Shown piece by piece: positions 33,078 to 42,835 of a stretch of 55,353 nt of DNA. Origin of the DNA: Segetibacter sp. GTDB taxonomy: Bacteria; Bacteroidota; Bacteroidia; Chitinophagales; Chitinophagaceae. The notes under the pieces were generated by a model, which was given only the letters and a program-made list of their open reading frames with translations, searched no databases and was not told the origin of the DNA. Each line of letters opens with the position of its first letter. Within the stretch, counting starts at the first letter, position 1. The position numbers and the translations under genes were made by a program. Where the stretch lies: positions 1 through 55,353 of the forward strand of contig NZ_JAOQAH010000051.1 of assembly GCF_025963695.1 (NCBI RefSeq), given 5' to 3'.

Positions 33078-33392
33078 ATGAACGTAGAAGATTTTAAGGC
33101 AATAGCTGAAGGACAAGTAGATACCTCTTTCCTCGATAGTTCGATTGAGCACTTACAGGAGAACTATGGAAAAATTATTTATGAAGCTAAAAAAGAATGC
33201 TTGCAAAGAGAACCGACACAAGCCGACGAACAAAGATTTTCTTTAAAATCGGTGGAAGGAAGCAATCCAATAAAGCAGGAGTTTATTTTTGACGGCAAGT
33301 TAATAGGGCATATTGAACAGAAACAGTTTGAAGGCTTAGATAGCGTTGGTAATAACACTACGATCGCTATAGAATTTACTCCAATAAAGTAG
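33078..33392 (+). CDS. Small hypothetical protein
   Basis: The 104-residue protein has an acidic helical N-terminal half (SSIEHLQENYGKIIYEAKKE) and a beta-rich C-terminal half (KQEFIFDGKLIGHIEQKQF). There is no signal or membrane segment. The balanced composition and a clean start favour a real gene. It is divergent from the small leftward frames. No family is recognised. Confidence 0.6.
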   Translation: MNVEDFKAIAEGQVDTSFLDSSIEHLQENYGKIIYEAKKECLQREPTQADEQRFSLKSVEGSNPIKQEFIFDGKLIGHIEQKQFEGLDSVGNNTTIAIEFTPIK

Positions 33393-33424
33393 CATTAGCT
33401 TTTTGAATGTAAGGCCTTATCTAT

Positions 33425-33856
33425 TTATCGTTTCACATATTCTTTATTTAATCCGGCATCAGATGCAAAGCATCCGGAGAGAAGAGATAAGGTGTCGTTT
33501 TTAATTTGGTAAAAGACTTTACTACTGTTATCGTCATTATTATAAATTATTCTCTGCCGATACGTGTTGTCCGGTAGAACGAGGCACAGTTCCCTTTCGG
33601 CAAAGGGATCGTTAATTACGGCAAAGCTGCCGCTTTTTGCCGGTCGACCATTTTCAAAAGCCTCATATTTTGAATTAGTGAATTTTAAAATATTGCCATT
33701 TCCGGCAGGGTAATATATTTCAGCTGCCCTTCCTCCCTGTACTCTTACTAGTTCCCACTTGCCTTCAATGTCACTTTTGGGTTCACTATTGTCTTTCTTA
33801 CAACCTATTATAAAAATAACCAAAACAGTAAAAGCAATTAATACAGCACTTTTCAT
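33425..33856 (-). CDS. Predicted lipoprotein, lipocalin-like
   Basis: Starting at ATG 33854-33856 the 143-residue protein has a short signal peptide ending in a lipobox (IIGC), so the mature protein would be lipid-anchored at Cys20. The rest is beta-rich and begins IEGKWELVRVQGG, a pattern of small lipocalin-like Bacteroidota lipoproteins. An upstream in-frame start at 33919 would put 21 basic residues before the signal and is less likely. It is downstream of the TonB receptor gene on the same strand, 107 bp away, and may be co-transcribed. Confidence 0.8.
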   Translation of the reverse strand: MKSAVLIAFTVLVIFIIGCKKDNSEPKSDIEGKWELVRVQGGRAAEIYYPAGNGNILKFTNSKYEAFENGRPAKSGSFAVINDPFAERELCLVLPDNTYRQRIIYNNDDNSSKVFYQIKNDTLSLLSGCFASDAGLNKEYVKR

Positions 33857-33963
33857 ATAGCTTGGCTTTTTAATTCTGCACCCTATGGTCTTAAAAGCTA
33901 ATCTCAATTTTATTGCCACAAGTTAGAGGCGCAACTGTTTGCTAATTGTTCAACAGCTTTTTG

Positions 33964-36063
33964 TTATTGTTGTCGATTGCCGGCAAATTGTATTGCTAAT
34001 GATGCATAATAATTCCTTCCTGCAGCGGCGTTGTAATAACGGCCACCAAAACCGTTTGCATCATTTCCCAAACTGTACTTCTGATCCAGCAAATTATCTG
34101 CTCCAGCGGCTATTCTCATTTGCAGTTTTCTGCCTAACGGGGCTTGATAACCGATTCTTAATCCTACCAGGTGGTACTTATTCGCGTAGGCTGTATTAGC
34201 ATCATTCAATGCAATCTTATCACTAAAGTAATAGTTGATTGAACCGAGGATGCCAATTTTAGTAAGGAAATCAAAACCAGTTGATATGGTATGAGGAGCC
34301 ACAGCCGGCATCTTGTTACCCGAGAAATCGTTGTTCAATTGTTTAAATTCTTTGTACTCGAAGTCGTACCAGGTATGACTTAACCAAAAATTGCTTCTTT
34401 GCATAAAGGTCGCTGACTGCAGAAAAGGGTAATTTATTGAAGTTTCAATACCGCGTTGGTTTGTTTTGCCCGAGTTGATATAAAAGTCTCCACCTCCCGC
34501 TGTTCGACGCTGTACAATAGCATTGTCTAAAGAGAAAATAAAAGCATTTACATCAATTGTCATTTTACGGGCAATCGTTCCTTTTATGCCTAAGTCATAG
34601 TTTGTTCCTTGTTCGGCGTTTAGGTCAAGGTTTGCGGCGCCACCCGTTGGAATAAGTTCTGCTGTGGTAGGTGGCGAGAAGCCACGGGATATACTGGAGT
34701 AAATATTTATTTGTTGAAACTTTTTTAAGACAGCAAAACGAGGTGCCACCTGGTTACTGAAAGTACGTTTTTGTTTACCTGAAGAGGCTGGCGAAAAACG
34801 TTCGAAGTTGACTTGTAAAAAATTAAGACTTGCACTGGCAGTAATTGTCCAGTCCTTATTATCGAATGATGCTTGCGTAAACACCAATCCCTGCCTATTA
34901 ACAATTTCGTCGAAAGTGCGTAGAGAGTCTGCTCTGCCTAAAGCATTTTTGTAAATACTTATTGTGGTAAATCCTTGTTGTAATTCTGCTCCCAAATCAA
35001 TATGTAAAGCTGACCTTTTAAAGGAGTCTGTAAAATTAAAAACCGTACGACCTCCGAAATGCGGCTCCGAATTATGGCCATAATTTTGAATTGCAGGATT
35101 ACGGAAGTCAGTAAACATTCCGTAAAAAACCGTCTTATTTGTCAGCTTCGATAATAATTGTTGAGAGTAAGAAGCGCCGGCTATCACCTGCTTTTGCATC
35201 ACGGCAGCCTGTGCACCTTCAGCTCCGGGAAATGCGCCTGCTGCAGGGCGGGCAGCTTTTGGGTTAAGACTATATTCTGCTTGCGTTAATGCTCCCGGTG
35301 TCTGGTAATAGAGGTTGCCGTACAAGAATGTGGTTTTTAATTGCTTGTTATCGCCTAAATTAAATTGGCCATTCCAGCTAAAAACATCTCTCTTCATGGC
35401 CGAATGATTTCTGAAGCCATTGCTTTCCTGGTGCTGCATGCCCAGTCTGCTTGTCATTTTATCTGAGGCTGTTGTGGCGGCTATGTGCATGTTTTGCATG
35501 TGGTAACTGCCAGCGGTATATTCTGCCTCTACGGCCGCTTGTTCATTTTCCCGCATGCTTTCTACTAGTAAAACACCCCCGGTTCCTGCACCGTATAAGC
35601 TGCTACCAGGTCCTTTAATTACCGTAAGAGAATTTATGTTATAATACCCTAATTGATTGATGTAGGTAATTCCACCCGGATCAGTGATCGGAATATCATT
35701 GAAATATACTTTCACATTCCTTACTCCAAAAGGCGAGCGTAGCGAGCTGCCCCTAATGTTCATACGGTAACTACCCGGAGATCTTTCTTCCAACCTAACG
35801 CCCGGCGTTGAGTTTATGGCCTGTACTATCGAGGTAGGACCAAATCGTGCTAAAGCGGATGGACCTACGTAGTTAATTGCCGCCGGTATTTCTTTTAACC
35901 GCCTGTTCTGCTCATAAGCTTTAACTACAACTTCTTGCAGCGTACTTTCTTTGATGGTATCTGTCGTTTGTCCATTTAAGAAAAAAGGTAATAAGGCAAA
36001 AAGATAAACAAGAAATTTTCTTGCCTGCGTCGCTACACAAATAGATGTGGTTTTATAATCCAT
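33964..36063 (-). CDS. TonB-dependent outer-membrane receptor
   Basis: The 699-residue receptor lacks the carboxypeptidase-like extension of the receptor at 10496. After the signal peptide comes a TonB-box region (LQEVVVKAYEQNRR). The plug follows at about 50-160 (STPGVRLEERSPGSYRMNIRG, VIKGPGSSLYGAGTGGVL), then a 22-strand-type barrel. FNDIPITDPGG and RGSSLRSPFGVRNVKVY resemble iron-siderophore and other small-substrate receptors. The substrate is not decided by sequence. A lipoprotein gene follows; upstream lie 588 bp without genes. Confidence 0.92.
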   Translation of the reverse strand: MDYKTTSICVATQARKFLVYLFALLPFFLNGQTTDTIKESTLQEVVVKAYEQNRRLKEIPAAINYVGPSALARFGPTSIVQAINSTPGVRLEERSPGSYRMNIRGSSLRSPFGVRNVKVYFNDIPITDPGGITYINQLGYYNINSLTVIKGPGSSLYGAGTGGVLLVESMRENEQAAVEAEYTAGSYHMQNMHIAATTASDKMTSRLGMQHQESNGFRNHSAMKRDVFSWNGQFNLGDNKQLKTTFLYGNLYYQTPGALTQAEYSLNPKAARPAAGAFPGAEGAQAAVMQKQVIAGASYSQQLLSKLTNKTVFYGMFTDFRNPAIQNYGHNSEPHFGGRTVFNFTDSFKRSALHIDLGAELQQGFTTISIYKNALGRADSLRTFDEIVNRQGLVFTQASFDNKDWTITASASLNFLQVNFERFSPASSGKQKRTFSNQVAPRFAVLKKFQQINIYSSISRGFSPPTTAELIPTGGAANLDLNAEQGTNYDLGIKGTIARKMTIDVNAFIFSLDNAIVQRRTAGGGDFYINSGKTNQRGIETSINYPFLQSATFMQRSNFWLSHTWYDFEYKEFKQLNNDFSGNKMPAVAPHTISTGFDFLTKIGILGSINYYFSDKIALNDANTAYANKYHLVGLRIGYQAPLGRKLQMRIAAGADNLLDQKYSLGNDANGFGGRYYNAAAGRNYYASLAIQFAGNRQQ

Positions 36064-36402
36064 AGTTCAAAGAAATGTAAAATTTTGTATCAACTTTCAA
36101 TTAAAATGCATTTGGTAGCAGGCACTGCAGGTAGCATGGCAAAAACAAAGGGTGAATTGATTTTTTGAGATGGTAGTATTTGAAGTCTTTTTCAAAGTCG
36201 ACTGAACAGCGGTTTTTGTTTAACCAGAAAATTTTCTGCTTATGGCCTTGCTTCATCCATACCTATGGTCTTTACGCCAGCGCTATAAATTTTATAAAAG
36301 TAAGATTTCCCAATCCCTGGCATTCCTTTGTAGGTAATAGCTCATTGTTTAACTTTTTAGTTTATTTTTTGGGTAGCCAGCTCCGGTAATTCACTCAACA
36401 TC

Positions 36403-36422
36403 GTTGTGTCACTCACTTGTAC
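36403..36422 (+). repeat. Intergenic repeat family copy (GTG type)
   Basis: An exact GTTGTGTCACTCACTTGTAC copy, inverted relative to the copy at 36518, with about 95 bp between. Confidence 0.8.
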
Positions 36423-36517
36423 ACTTTGAATGTTTTTCAACCCGTTTCAGAGCTTTCAGTTATTATTTAGTCCGTTTACATTGAAGCCGCAAAAATGTTG
36501 CTGGTAGAAAAAATAGT

Positions 36518-36535
36518 TCAAGGGTGTGACACAAC
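36518..36535 (-). repeat. Intergenic repeat family copy, shortened
   Basis: On the minus strand it is GTTGTGTCACACCCTTGA, a diverged copy that forms the inverted partner of 36403-36422. Confidence 0.6.
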
Positions 36536-36651
36536 AATGTTACTTGAAAAACAACTGATCGTTCAACAGAAAAAAAAGTAAAACTATACAGGAGGTTTGT
36601 AAAATTGCAAGTGAAAGCTGTATACTTCGTCTATTTAAAACACGTAGTACG

Positions 36652-38241
36652 TTATGGTTGAGGCAGTATGATAGTAAAAGTAGCTCCCTCGCCAAATTCT
36701 CCCGAAGCTTCTATTGTGCCGCCATGATTTTCTGCTACTTTTTTGCAAATGGCAAGTCCTAATCCCGAACCTTCGAATTCTTTTTGTGTATGCAGTCTTT
36801 TGAATAATGAAAAAATTTCATGCGAATGATTCTTTTTAAATCCAATCCCGTTGTCGGTAATGCAAATTTGCAGGTAGGTAAATGCCGGCGCTATCTTTTT
36901 ATCAGCCACCTTTTTCGGGTCTAATATTGTATGGGTGATATTGATAACAGGAGGCTGGTCTTTTTTAGAAAACTTAATAGAATTTGAAATTAAGTTTTGA
37001 AACAACTGTTTTATCTGCGACGGAAAAACGCTTGCAGCAGGAAGATTCTCTGAATGTATTACGGCTGCTTTTTGAACGATCAAATATTCCAACTCTGTCT
37101 TTACCTCTCTCAACAACTCTTCGAGGTTAACCTTTTCTTTTTTCTGCTCAGGGTTGATAGTGGAATAAGTTAAGATGTCTTTTATAAGGCGTTTCATTTT
37201 AGATGTTGAGCTTAGTATTTTCTCTAACAATCCTTTGCCTCTCTCTGACAACCGTTCTTTTTCTGAATTTATGAGCAGATCTGTATGCATCAGGATTTTT
37301 CTCAACGGTTCCTGTAAATCATGACTGGCTACGTAAGCAAACTTTTCAAGGTTTGAGTTCGATACTTCTAACTCAATTGTTTTTTGCAGCAGGCTCTGTT
37401 CTGTTTTCTTTCGCTCGGTTATGTCCTGCACTGTTCCGGTCATCAATACCGGTTTTTCATCTTCGTAATGAATAACGGCCTTTGTCCATAATACCTTTTC
37501 TTTATTGTTAACCAGGTATCGAAACTCGCAACTGTAGCTTCCGTTAACTAAAGATTGTTGTAGTGTTTTTATTACTTTCTCTTTGTCCTCAGGATGCACG
37601 TGTTCAAGCATCTCTTCGTAAGACTGGGGCTTTTCGGTCTCGAAAATTTTTCTCATCTCAGGGCTGTTATCCCTGCTTGTCTCAACAAAGTTCCATTCGA
37701 AACTGCCCACCTGTGCTATTCCCTGTGCTTCAAGTAATTGGTTGCTTTTTCTTTCTAACCGTTCGGTTAAAATGTTGATATAGGTGTTTGTGCTTAAGGT
37801 ATTATTAGCAAAAGTGTAATCATCAATTTCATTATTAAGTGCGATAATTTCTTCAGGATTGGCGGTGTATTTTAATATCCACTTTTTTAATCCTTTTTGC
37901 CTTATGTGATTTAGCAGTGTTATGTCTTCGGCTACTACATCAAATCTGCCGATCATTTCGTGTTTATTGTTGGCCCATTTCGCAAGCGCTTCATCTAAAT
38001 GTTCTTTTGCTTTATTGCTAATAAGAACTAGTAGTAAATCGGTGCTGCTTTTTTTTGTGATTTCAAAAACTTGTTCGTTGTTTAAATTACTAAAAAGCCT
38101 TAGCAGCGGAAGGCTGAATTCGTAGCACCAGTCAAGTTGTTCCCTCGAGAATTCGTCAAGGTGATTTTCTAAAATAAAGCGGCCCAAACCCGGAAGGTGT
38201 TTGAACTTAAGCATGTCCTGCGCGCTCATCGCTGCTTTCAT
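36652..38241 (-). CDS. Cytoplasmic PAS-domain histidine kinase
   Basis: The 529-residue kinase has no membrane segment. Its order is: an N-terminal all-helical region of about 150 residues of unknown type, a short coiled linker, a PAS-PAC domain (about 170-275: GIAQVGSFEWNF ... GTVQDITERKK), a HisKA domain with His in YVASHDLQEPLRK, and an ATPase domain (NLISNSIKFS, DNGIGFKK, GSGLGLAICKK). The ASHDLQEPLRK box is typical of phytochrome-like and cyanobacterial-style kinases. No receiver or regulator lies beside it, so its partner is elsewhere. Its ATG overlaps the cinA stop (ATGA), so it is translated with cinA. Confidence 0.93.
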   Translation of the reverse strand: MKAAMSAQDMLKFKHLPGLGRFILENHLDEFSREQLDWCYEFSLPLLRLFSNLNNEQVFEITKKSSTDLLLVLISNKAKEHLDEALAKWANNKHEMIGRFDVVAEDITLLNHIRQKGLKKWILKYTANPEEIIALNNEIDDYTFANNTLSTNTYINILTERLERKSNQLLEAQGIAQVGSFEWNFVETSRDNSPEMRKIFETEKPQSYEEMLEHVHPEDKEKVIKTLQQSLVNGSYSCEFRYLVNNKEKVLWTKAVIHYEDEKPVLMTGTVQDITERKKTEQSLLQKTIELEVSNSNLEKFAYVASHDLQEPLRKILMHTDLLINSEKERLSERGKGLLEKILSSTSKMKRLIKDILTYSTINPEQKKEKVNLEELLREVKTELEYLIVQKAAVIHSENLPAASVFPSQIKQLFQNLISNSIKFSKKDQPPVINITHTILDPKKVADKKIAPAFTYLQICITDNGIGFKKNHSHEIFSLFKRLHTQKEFEGSGLGLAICKKVAENHGGTIEASGEFGEGATFTIILPQP

Positions 38242-39527
38242 TTATTGTTGTCTGAAAAATTGTTTTCTAATTCGGTTATAATTGTCTGCCTTAGCAAGTT
38301 TAAAGCGTGGATGGCAGTAACCTCAATATTTTGGTGTCTGCCGTACCTTGTCTGAAACTTTTTAGTGATTGTTCCTGACTTTGCGGCAACTGCAACCCAC
38401 ACTGTGCCCACAGGTTTTTCATCGGTGCCGCCGTCTGGTCCCATAACGCCGCTTACAGCTATAGCGAAATCTGTTTTAATTAGTTCTTTAGCCGCAACGG
38501 CCATTTCAAACACGGTTTCTGCGCTCACAGCTCCATGGTTGTCCAAAGTGTCTGCATCTACGCACAAAATATTTTCCTTTACAGTATTATGGTAGCTAAC
38601 GATACCACCTTTAAAATACTTTGATGAACCCGGAACGCTGGTTATAAGGTGAGAGATATAGCCGCCTGTACAGCTTTCTGCAGTGGCCACTGTTTTGTTG
38701 TGTTTAGCCAGCATTAATCCGATAGCTTCCTCAAGTGTTTTGTCTTCGTTTATTACCATAACATCCTGCAGCTGGCTCTGTAGATTCAGGAACAAGTTGT
38801 CCACTTCAGCCGTTATTTCTGTTTCATTTTTACCTGTTGCAGTCAACCTCAGTCTAACCATTCCAAAGTTTGGCAGGTATGCCAGTTTAATATGTTCTGG
38901 CAAATTTGTTTCAAAGTCCTTTATTCTATCCGCAATGTAGGATTCCCCAATTCCTGCAGTTAGCAATGTTCTGTGAACTACTGCCGGTAACGAAAATATT
39001 TGTGGAAGGCGCGGCAAAACAAAATCACTCATCATTCCTTTCATTTCGTTTGGTACGCCAGGCATGCTTATAAAAACCTTTCCATCTTTTTCAAACCACA
39101 TTCCAGGCGCTGTACCTCTTTTGTTTTGAATAACTGTACACACATCTGGTACTTCGGCCTGCTTTAAATTCACATCAAGCATTTGCCTTTTTATATATTT
39201 CTCAAAAATGTCTTTTACGTTTCTGAGTGCTGCTTCGTCAATAACCAGTTTGCCTCCGAAATACTCATTTAATAAAGGCTTTGTAATATCATCCGCCGTT
39301 GGACCCAATCCGCCCGTAATTAAAATAACTTGCGACTGCTTGCTTTCTTCGTCCAGAGCGTTCCATATTTCATCCCAAAGGTCGCCAACGGCAACGCGGC
39401 GTTTTACCCAGATACCAAGTTTATTCAGTTCCTGTGCCATCCAGGCGCTGTTGGTATCAATCGTCTGTCCAATCAAAAGTTCATCACCTATTGTTATTAT
39501 CGATGCGTATACCCGGTCGTTAGTCAT
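38238..39527 (-). CDS. cinA: CinA: nicotinamide-nucleotide amidohydrolase / damage-inducible protein A
   Basis: The 429-residue two-domain protein has an N-terminal molybdopterin-binding-like domain (IGDELLIGQTIDTNSAWMA ... ILITGGLGPTADDITK, GTAPGMWFE, MPGVPNEMKGMM). Its C-terminal domain is of the PncC deamidase type (TVATAESCTGGYISHLITSVPGSSKYF, AVSGVMGPDGG, VGTVWVAV). The enzyme deamidates NMN to NaMN in pyridine nucleotide recycling, and the N-terminal part is linked to ADP-ribose pyrophosphatase activity. The length is as in family members. It overlaps the kinase gene by four bases and is divergent from the carboxypeptidase gene at 39582. Confidence 0.96.
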   Translation of the reverse strand: MTNDRVYASIITIGDELLIGQTIDTNSAWMAQELNKLGIWVKRRVAVGDLWDEIWNALDEESKQSQVILITGGLGPTADDITKPLLNEYFGGKLVIDEAALRNVKDIFEKYIKRQMLDVNLKQAEVPDVCTVIQNKRGTAPGMWFEKDGKVFISMPGVPNEMKGMMSDFVLPRLPQIFSLPAVVHRTLLTAGIGESYIADRIKDFETNLPEHIKLAYLPNFGMVRLRLTATGKNETEITAEVDNLFLNLQSQLQDVMVINEDKTLEEAIGLMLAKHNKTVATAESCTGGYISHLITSVPGSSKYFKGGIVSYHNTVKENILCVDADTLDNHGAVSAETVFEMAVAAKELIKTDFAIAVSGVMGPDGGTDEKPVGTVWVAVAAKSGTITKKFQTRYGRHQNIEVTAIHALNLLRQTIITELENNFSDNNK

Positions 39528-39531
39528 ACAG

Positions 39532-39562
39532 TTGGTGGCATTAAGTGGAAAAGCTAATTTTA
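39532..39562 (+). promoter_or_regulatory. Promoter of the D-Ala-D-Ala carboxypeptidase gene
   Basis: TTG (39532-39534) lies 20 bp from TAATTTTA (39555-39562), close to the Bacteroidota TTTG-N19-21-TAnnTTTG pattern, 20 bp before the start codon. Confidence 0.4.
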
Positions 39563-39581
39563 GCGCAATGTAGTTACAAGT

Positions 39582-40958
39582 ATGAAAAAATTAGTTCAGT
39601 TTATTACGTTATTAATCGTTTTTGGGTTCGCTAATGGTCAGGGAATTTCTAAAAAATTACAGGATGCAGCCCAAAGTCTAAAGGCTGATGACCAATTGAA
39701 GAGCGGAATGTTAGCATTTTATGTACTGGATCAAAAGACAGGAACTGTTGTGATAAACGAAAACGGAACAATAGGTTTGCCCGTGGCAAGTAGTCAAAAA
39801 GTGTTGACTAGTGTGGCATCTCTCGAATTGCTGGGAACAGCTTACCGTTACCAAACCTCGCTTGCGTATAGCGGCATTATTCAAAACGGAACATTGAACG
39901 GGAATATTTACATCGCTGGTTCAGGTGATCCTACCTTAGGAAGCTGGCGTTATGATGAAACAAAAGAACAGGTAGTTTTGAATAAGTGGATTAAGGCAAT
40001 TAAACAAGCCGGAATAAACCGAATAAACGGTTCCGTTTTTATTAATCATAATTGGGGTACATACTCCGTTCCCGGCGGCTGGATCTGGGATGATATAGGC
40101 AATTATTATGGAGCTGGTGCAACTGGAACGAACTGGCGCGAAAACCAGTATGACATAAAGCTGAAATCGGGAAATAGCATCGGCGATAAGGTTAGTATTG
40201 TTACAACCATTCCAAAATTATATGATGTCAATCTTACAAGCGAGCTTACAACGGGAAAGCCGGGCAGCGGCGATAATGCATACATTTACCTCGCACCTTA
40301 CAGCATTACTGGTTATATCCGGGGTACTATTCCACCTAACGAAAATGCTTTTACTATCTCCGGCTCCTTTCCCGATCCTTCTAAACAATTAATCAATGTT
40401 TTTTACAACGCACTAAGAAAACAGGGAATTGAAAGTAACTCTGTCAACCTCGTTGCGGGTGGTCAAAATAACATAAAGACTACTGAACTCGTCACCCATG
40501 CATCTCCACCTTTAGATAGCATTAATTATTGGTTTTTAAGAAAAAGCATCAACTTATACGGTGAAGCGCTGGCAAAAACGGTGGGTTTCGAAAAAAGTAA
40601 AGAAGCTACTACTGAGGCCGGTTTGGATATTATTAAAGCCTTTTGGAAAGAAAGGGGGATAGAGCCAACTTCTGTTAATATGAAAGATGGTAGCGGGCTT
40701 TCTCCCCAAAATCGAGTTACGGCAGAGGCGCTGGCTAAAGTAATGCTGTATGCAAAGTCACAGCCCTATTTCAATTCTTTTAATAACGCCTTGCCCGAGT
40801 TTAATGGAATTAAAATGAAAAGTGGTACGATCGGTGGCGTCAAAAGTTTCACAGGCTATGTAAATGGTTACACCTTCGCAATTGTTGTAACTAATTACAA
40901 TGGTTCAACAAACGAGATTGTTAGAAAGATGTATAGACTGCTTAATTTATTAAAATAA
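39582..40958 (+). CDS. dacB: D-alanyl-D-alanine carboxypeptidase/endopeptidase (PBP4, DacB family S13)
   Basis: The 458-residue periplasmic enzyme has a signal peptide and the three penicillin-binding motifs: S70-S-Q-K73, S-I-N in FLRKSINLYGEALAK, and K-S-G-T in KMKSGTIGGV. The inserted domain between the first two motifs is typical of the S13 class. It trims or cleaves D-Ala cross-links of peptidoglycan. It has its own promoter, is divergent from cinA, and a repeat copy follows its stop. Confidence 0.95.
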   Translation: MKKLVQFITLLIVFGFANGQGISKKLQDAAQSLKADDQLKSGMLAFYVLDQKTGTVVINENGTIGLPVASSQKVLTSVASLELLGTAYRYQTSLAYSGIIQNGTLNGNIYIAGSGDPTLGSWRYDETKEQVVLNKWIKAIKQAGINRINGSVFINHNWGTYSVPGGWIWDDIGNYYGAGATGTNWRENQYDIKLKSGNSIGDKVSIVTTIPKLYDVNLTSELTTGKPGSGDNAYIYLAPYSITGYIRGTIPPNENAFTISGSFPDPSKQLINVFYNALRKQGIESNSVNLVAGGQNNIKTTELVTHASPPLDSINYWFLRKSINLYGEALAKTVGFEKSKEATTEAGLDIIKAFWKERGIEPTSVNMKDGSGLSPQNRVTAEALAKVMLYAKSQPYFNSFNNALPEFNGIKMKSGTIGGVKSFTGYVNGYTFAIVVTNYNGSTNEIVRKMYRLLNLLK

Positions 40959-41011
40959 ATTTATTGCCGAATAAAAGTAGGTAGCCGACTCTCGCAACAG
41001 CATTCTACATC

Positions 41012-41031
41012 GTTGCGTCGCACTCTTGTAC
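41012..41031 (+). repeat. Intergenic repeat family copy (GCG type)
   Basis: GTTGCGTCGCACTCTTGTAC lies between the convergent dacB-like and M14 carboxypeptidase genes; a T-run follows. Confidence 0.75.
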
Positions 41032-41080
41032 GTTTTTTTATATATGCAACAATTGCAAAGGCCTTAACGACCCGGAGATG

Positions 41081-42805
41081 TTATAATAATCTGTATACAG
41101 GATATCTCATGTGTTCCGGTTCATAATAAGGAGACTTTTTATAAACAAAATTCAGTTGTGCATCTGCCGACGCTGCAAATGCACTATCCGTTTTCTTTCT
41201 TTCTTCCAGTTGTTGTTTTACATCAGGGTGTTGCTTTAAGTATTCTGCCGCCACGTCTTCCCAACGATAATTGCTATAGCCTTCCTTCTGCTGCAAAACA
41301 GCATCAAAAAAATTCCACGAAAAGAAACTGTCATCACCGGTGGGTTCAAGCATCTCTACCAAATATCTTTTAGCAGGTTGATTTGTATAAATAACAAAAT
41401 CACCCTTCAAAAACATCGAAGTAATATGTCTACTGGTGGCAGTAACATCAGTGTTCTTATGATGCTTTTCATAAGGTCTTGCCAGACTTTTAAAATCTTC
41501 GATCCTATACTCCTCTACGTCCATCAACGTGTCCTTATCCAGCCGCTGCATTCGTACATTGTTCAGCTTTAAAATATCTATCACCTCATGCCATCCCTGT
41601 GGAATAAGGTAAGCTTTTGGGGCGGTAACAATATTTACGCCTTTATAATAATTATAGAATTCAACGTCTTTTTCGAAAGGTTTAGAGCGATTATAATACA
41701 ATCGCTGCTGACCTGTGACTTCGCTTGTTTTATAGGAAGCTGTATATCCTTTAAAATGAATCGTGTCAAACCGGCTGCTGTCAACTATCCACCGCAATGG
41801 GAATTCTGATTGTTGTATAACCGCTTTCTCACTTGCTCTTTTCGCTTCCAATAGCTCTTTTGCCTTTTTTGAACTTTCTTCAATCATTGCTACCATTAAG
41901 TCGTAGGTGGATTCGACTCTTTGCTTAAAGGGCTTAAGCATATGCGTTTCAGCAACAAAGCCTATTGTTTGAAATAGACTTGTATAACCCGAACTGTATC
42001 TTGGAGGGTCGTAAAAGGCTGGCCAACCTTTTTCCGGGCTCCCGGCTTCGAAGTTCACATACGGACACATTGACCATTCTTTCTCTTCCATGTTTTTATA
42101 CAAAGCAGGTTCAAAAGTTGAATGAAGAAATGCTCCGGCGGCACCTCCTAATTTGCTCTGTTGTGTGGTAAGTAACGTCATGGTGTGCTGGTAATCGGCA
42201 CCGTCACTTACGTGATTATCAATAAAAATGGTAGGTTTAAGAAGATGGAATATGGTTGCAAAAGCTCTTGCATTGCGCGAGTCGTTTTTTGTAAAGTCTC
42301 TGTTTAAGTCCAAATTCTGTGCATTTCCTCTAAAGCCATAACTTTCGGGCCCGTCCTGGTTAACCCTTGAGAAGCTATTTCTGTCTAACGCCCCACCAAT
42401 ATTATACAATGCAATAAATGCAATTGCTACATTATCCGGTGCCTTTATTTTTCCTGTGGCTAAGTCTCTTGCCAACATCATACTCGCATCTATTCCATCA
42501 GGTTCACCGGGATGGATGCCATTATTTACGAGAATGATCACCTTATCTTTTTGCCAGTTTTTGAGATTGAAATTATTTTGCTTCGAGAATAAAACCAGGT
42601 GCAGGGGATAGCCGGCATCTGTTGTATTAATTTTCTTTATTAAGATTGAATTAAAATTCCTATCAAGTTTTTCGTAATATTTTATACATTCGGAGTAGGT
42701 TGTGGTTTTCCTTCCATTTGTTTTTTCAAATTCTGTAGTGAGAGGTTGCGATTTAGCTAATAATGTAGATAATAATATACCTGTAACTAAGAAAGTTTTT
42801 TTCAT
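41081..42805 (-). CDS. M14-family zinc carboxypeptidase, exported
   Basis: The 574-residue protein has a signal peptide and an M14 peptidase domain. The first zinc ligands are H98 and E101 in the GIHPGEPDG motif, and the third is the His in FIDNHVSDG at about residue 198. LDLNRDF holds the substrate carboxylate-binding Asn-Arg. The C-terminal 230 residues form no recognised domain. M14 enzymes trim C-terminal amino acids from peptides. The ATGs of this gene and the response regulator gene lie 30 bp apart and are divergent, so shared regulation is possible. Confidence 0.9.
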   Translation of the reverse strand: MKKTFLVTGILLSTLLAKSQPLTTEFEKTNGRKTTTYSECIKYYEKLDRNFNSILIKKINTTDAGYPLHLVLFSKQNNFNLKNWQKDKVIILVNNGIHPGEPDGIDASMMLARDLATGKIKAPDNVAIAFIALYNIGGALDRNSFSRVNQDGPESYGFRGNAQNLDLNRDFTKNDSRNARAFATIFHLLKPTIFIDNHVSDGADYQHTMTLLTTQQSKLGGAAGAFLHSTFEPALYKNMEEKEWSMCPYVNFEAGSPEKGWPAFYDPPRYSSGYTSLFQTIGFVAETHMLKPFKQRVESTYDLMVAMIEESSKKAKELLEAKRASEKAVIQQSEFPLRWIVDSSRFDTIHFKGYTASYKTSEVTGQQRLYYNRSKPFEKDVEFYNYYKGVNIVTAPKAYLIPQGWHEVIDILKLNNVRMQRLDKDTLMDVEEYRIEDFKSLARPYEKHHKNTDVTATSRHITSMFLKGDFVIYTNQPAKRYLVEMLEPTGDDSFFSWNFFDAVLQQKEGYSNYRWEDVAAEYLKQHPDVKQQLEERKKTDSAFAASADAQLNFVYKKSPYYEPEHMRYPVYRLL

Positions 42806-42835
42806 TAATTTGTCCTTATAATTTTATTAAAAGTA

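Larger units (their letters stand above)
36064..36651. other. Intergenic region with an inverted repeat-family pair
   Basis: No gene-quality frame is present. It holds inverted repeat copies at 36403 and 36518 and, next to the receptor start, an AT-rich near-palindrome (around 36076-36090). Confidence 0.55.

Noticed and set aside
36180..36389. A 69-codon frame upstream of the second TonB receptor
   Set aside because: Aromatic-rich random composition, no signal or family pattern.
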